A stretch of DNA of 6,790 bases from Alphaproteobacteria bacterium (GTDB taxonomy: Bacteria > Pseudomonadota > Alphaproteobacteria > Rhizobiales > Aestuariivirgaceae), in assembly GCA_020441605.1 (NCBI GenBank), contig JAGRLX010000238.1:1-6790 (forward strand), in the 5' to 3' direction. Below, in pieces: positions 5,723-6,790 of this stretch; within the stretch, counting starts at the first letter, position 1, and each line of letters opens with the position of its first letter. Both the position numbers and the translations under genes were made by a program. Under the pieces are notes generated by a model. It was given only the letters and a program-made list of their open reading frames with translations, ran no database searches and was not told the origin of the DNA.

Positions 5723-6790
5723 CTATCGATTTCCGAGCAGCTTAAGCCAACGTTTCGCTTCACGTTTCACGTTCTTCGGTGCCGTGCCGCCGAAGCTGGT
5801 GCGGGACGCAACCGAGTTCTCGACCGTCAGCACCTTGTAGATGTCGCGGGTGATGCGCGGCTCCACCGTGTGCATGAGAGCGAGTGACAGGTCGGGCAGA
5901 TCGCAACCCTCGGTCTCGGCCAGCGCCACCAGGCTTCCGGTGACGTGGTGGGCGTCGCGGAACGGCATCTTGAGTGTACGGACGAGCCAGTCGGCGAGAT
6001 CTGTCGCGGTCGAGAAGCCAGTGGCCGCCGCCTTGCGCATCTCCGCCTCGTTTGGCACCAGGTCCCTGACCATGCCGGTGGTGGCCGCCAGCGCCAGCGA
6101 CAGATTGTCGAATGCGTCGAAAGCCGGCTCCTTGTCTTCCTGCATGTCCTTCGAATAGGTGAGCGGCAGGCCCTTCATCACCGTGAGCAGCGCGGTGAGA
6201 GCACCGAGAATGCGCCCGGGCTTGGCCCGCACCAGTTCGGCCGCATCCGGATTGCGTTTCTGCGGCATGATCGATGAGCCGGTGGTGAACCTGTCCGAAA
6301 GCTTCACGAAGCGGAATTGCGCTGTTGACCAGATGACGATTTCCTCTGCCAGGCGCGACAGGTGCATGGCGCAGATTGCCGCGGCGGAGAGGGTTTCCAG
6401 GACGAAGTCCCGATCCGCCACCGTATCGAGCGAATTGCGGGTCGGACGATCGAAGCCGAGTGCCTGGGCGGTAGCATGGCGGTCGATCGCGAAGGACGTG
6501 CCGGCCAATGCAGCCGCCCCGAGTGGATTCTCATTCATTCTCCGCCGCGCATCGGCGAAGCGCGACCGGTCGCGCGCCAGCATCTCCACATAGGCCAGAC
6601 AATGGTGGCCGAAAGTGACCGGCTGGGCCACCTGCAGATGGGTGAAGCCCGGCATGATGGTCGCAGCATGGGCCTCGGCTTTCTCCGCCAGCGCCAGTTG
6701 CAGATCCCCGATCTGCCCGTCGACATGGTCGATCACATCCCGCACGTAGAGCCGGAAATCGAGGGCCACCTGATCGTTGCGCGACCGCGC
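5723..6790 (-). CDS. argH: Argininosuccinate lyase, N-terminus beyond the window
   Basis: ArgH splits argininosuccinate into arginine and fumarate, the last step of arginine synthesis (EC 4.3.2.1), as a cytoplasmic tetramer of the fumarase/aspartase superfamily. The window holds the last 355 residues, so roughly 105-115 N-terminal residues lie past the right edge. The frame stays open to base 6790 and reads [14 protein letters not shown], the well-known substrate-binding SRNDQ segment; the GTG at 6767-6769 is therefore an internal Val codon and not the start. Further landmarks are [12 protein letters not shown] (His of THLQ at about 6638-6640, a catalytic-region residue), the signature [11 protein letters not shown] (about 6248-6280) on the mobile loop that carries the catalytic Ser, [10 protein letters not shown], and the C-terminal [13 protein letters not shown]. 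All look intact. The gene ends with a TAG at 5723-5725, 11 bases before the LptM-like gene. Confidence 0.97.
   Translation of the reverse strand, partial: ARSRNDQVALDFRLYVRDVIDHVDGQIGDLQLALAEKAEAHAATIMPGFTHLQVAQPVTFGHHCLAYVEMLARDRSRFADARRRMNENPLGAAALAGTSFAIDRHATAQALGFDRPTRNSLDTVADRDFVLETLSAAAICAMHLSRLAEEIVIWSTAQFRFVKLSDRFTTGSSIMPQKRNPDAAELVRAKPGRILGALTALLTVMKGLPLTYSKDMQEDKEPAFDAFDNLSLALAATTGMVRDLVPNEAEMRKAAATGFSTATDLADWLVRTLKMPFRDAHHVTGSLVALAETEGCDLPDLSLALMHTVEPRITRDIYKVLTVENSVASRTSFGGTAPKNVKREAKRWLKLLGNR

Noticed and set aside
5010..5840. Plus-strand open frame of 276 codons
   Set aside because: It runs antisense across lysA, the LptM-like gene and the end of argH, all clear genes; no recognisable domain.
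6767..6769. GTG as the start of argH
   Set aside because: The frame continues to the window edge and encodes the conserved ArgH segment ARSRNDQ just before it, so the codon is an internal Val.

Overview
This GC-rich window most likely comes from an alphaproteobacterium. The strongest pointer is the gene set argH, a tiny lptM-like lipoprotein, lysA and a TIGR02302/DUF4175 protein, all in one direction on the minus strand. TIGR02302 proteins (long, two to three N-terminal membrane helices, glutamine-rich C-terminal part) are characteristic of Alphaproteobacteria. I cannot name the genus; a Rhodospirillales-like organism is only a guess.

Layout, read from right to left along the minus strand. 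(1) The 3' three quarters of argH (argininosuccinate lyase, last step of arginine synthesis) enters from the right edge. (2) Eleven bases later comes a 33-residue lipoprotein gene of LptM type. (3) Three bases after it starts lysA (diaminopimelate decarboxylase, last step of lysine synthesis). (4) A 77-base gap follows, the only real intergenic space of the window. It holds a perfect 12-bp palindrome and a sequence able to fold into a two-part hairpin that reaches the next start codon. (5) Then comes an 838-residue TIGR02302/DUF4175 membrane protein. (6) Next is a LivH-type ABC permease, 8 bases downstream. (7) Last is a 152-residue predicted lipoprotein of unknown family, whose start overlaps the permease end by 17 bases. 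At the far left, a plus-strand gene of which only the end is visible converges on this cluster, with 11 bases between the two stop codons.

argH, lptM and lysA are packed like one operon joining two amino-acid end-steps to a small envelope lipoprotein. DUF4175, the permease and the second lipoprotein form a second tightly packed block that could be transcribed with lysA or from its own promoter in the 77-base gap. The permease has no visible LivM, LivG, LivF or substrate-binding partner here, so it must borrow partners encoded elsewhere or do something else.

No RNA genes, mobile elements, CRISPR arrays or rho-independent terminators were seen, and no stretch over 300 bases lacks a gene. I found no convincing new multi-gene system. 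The best leads are the DUF4175, lone permease and lipoprotein block and the structured leader in front of it.
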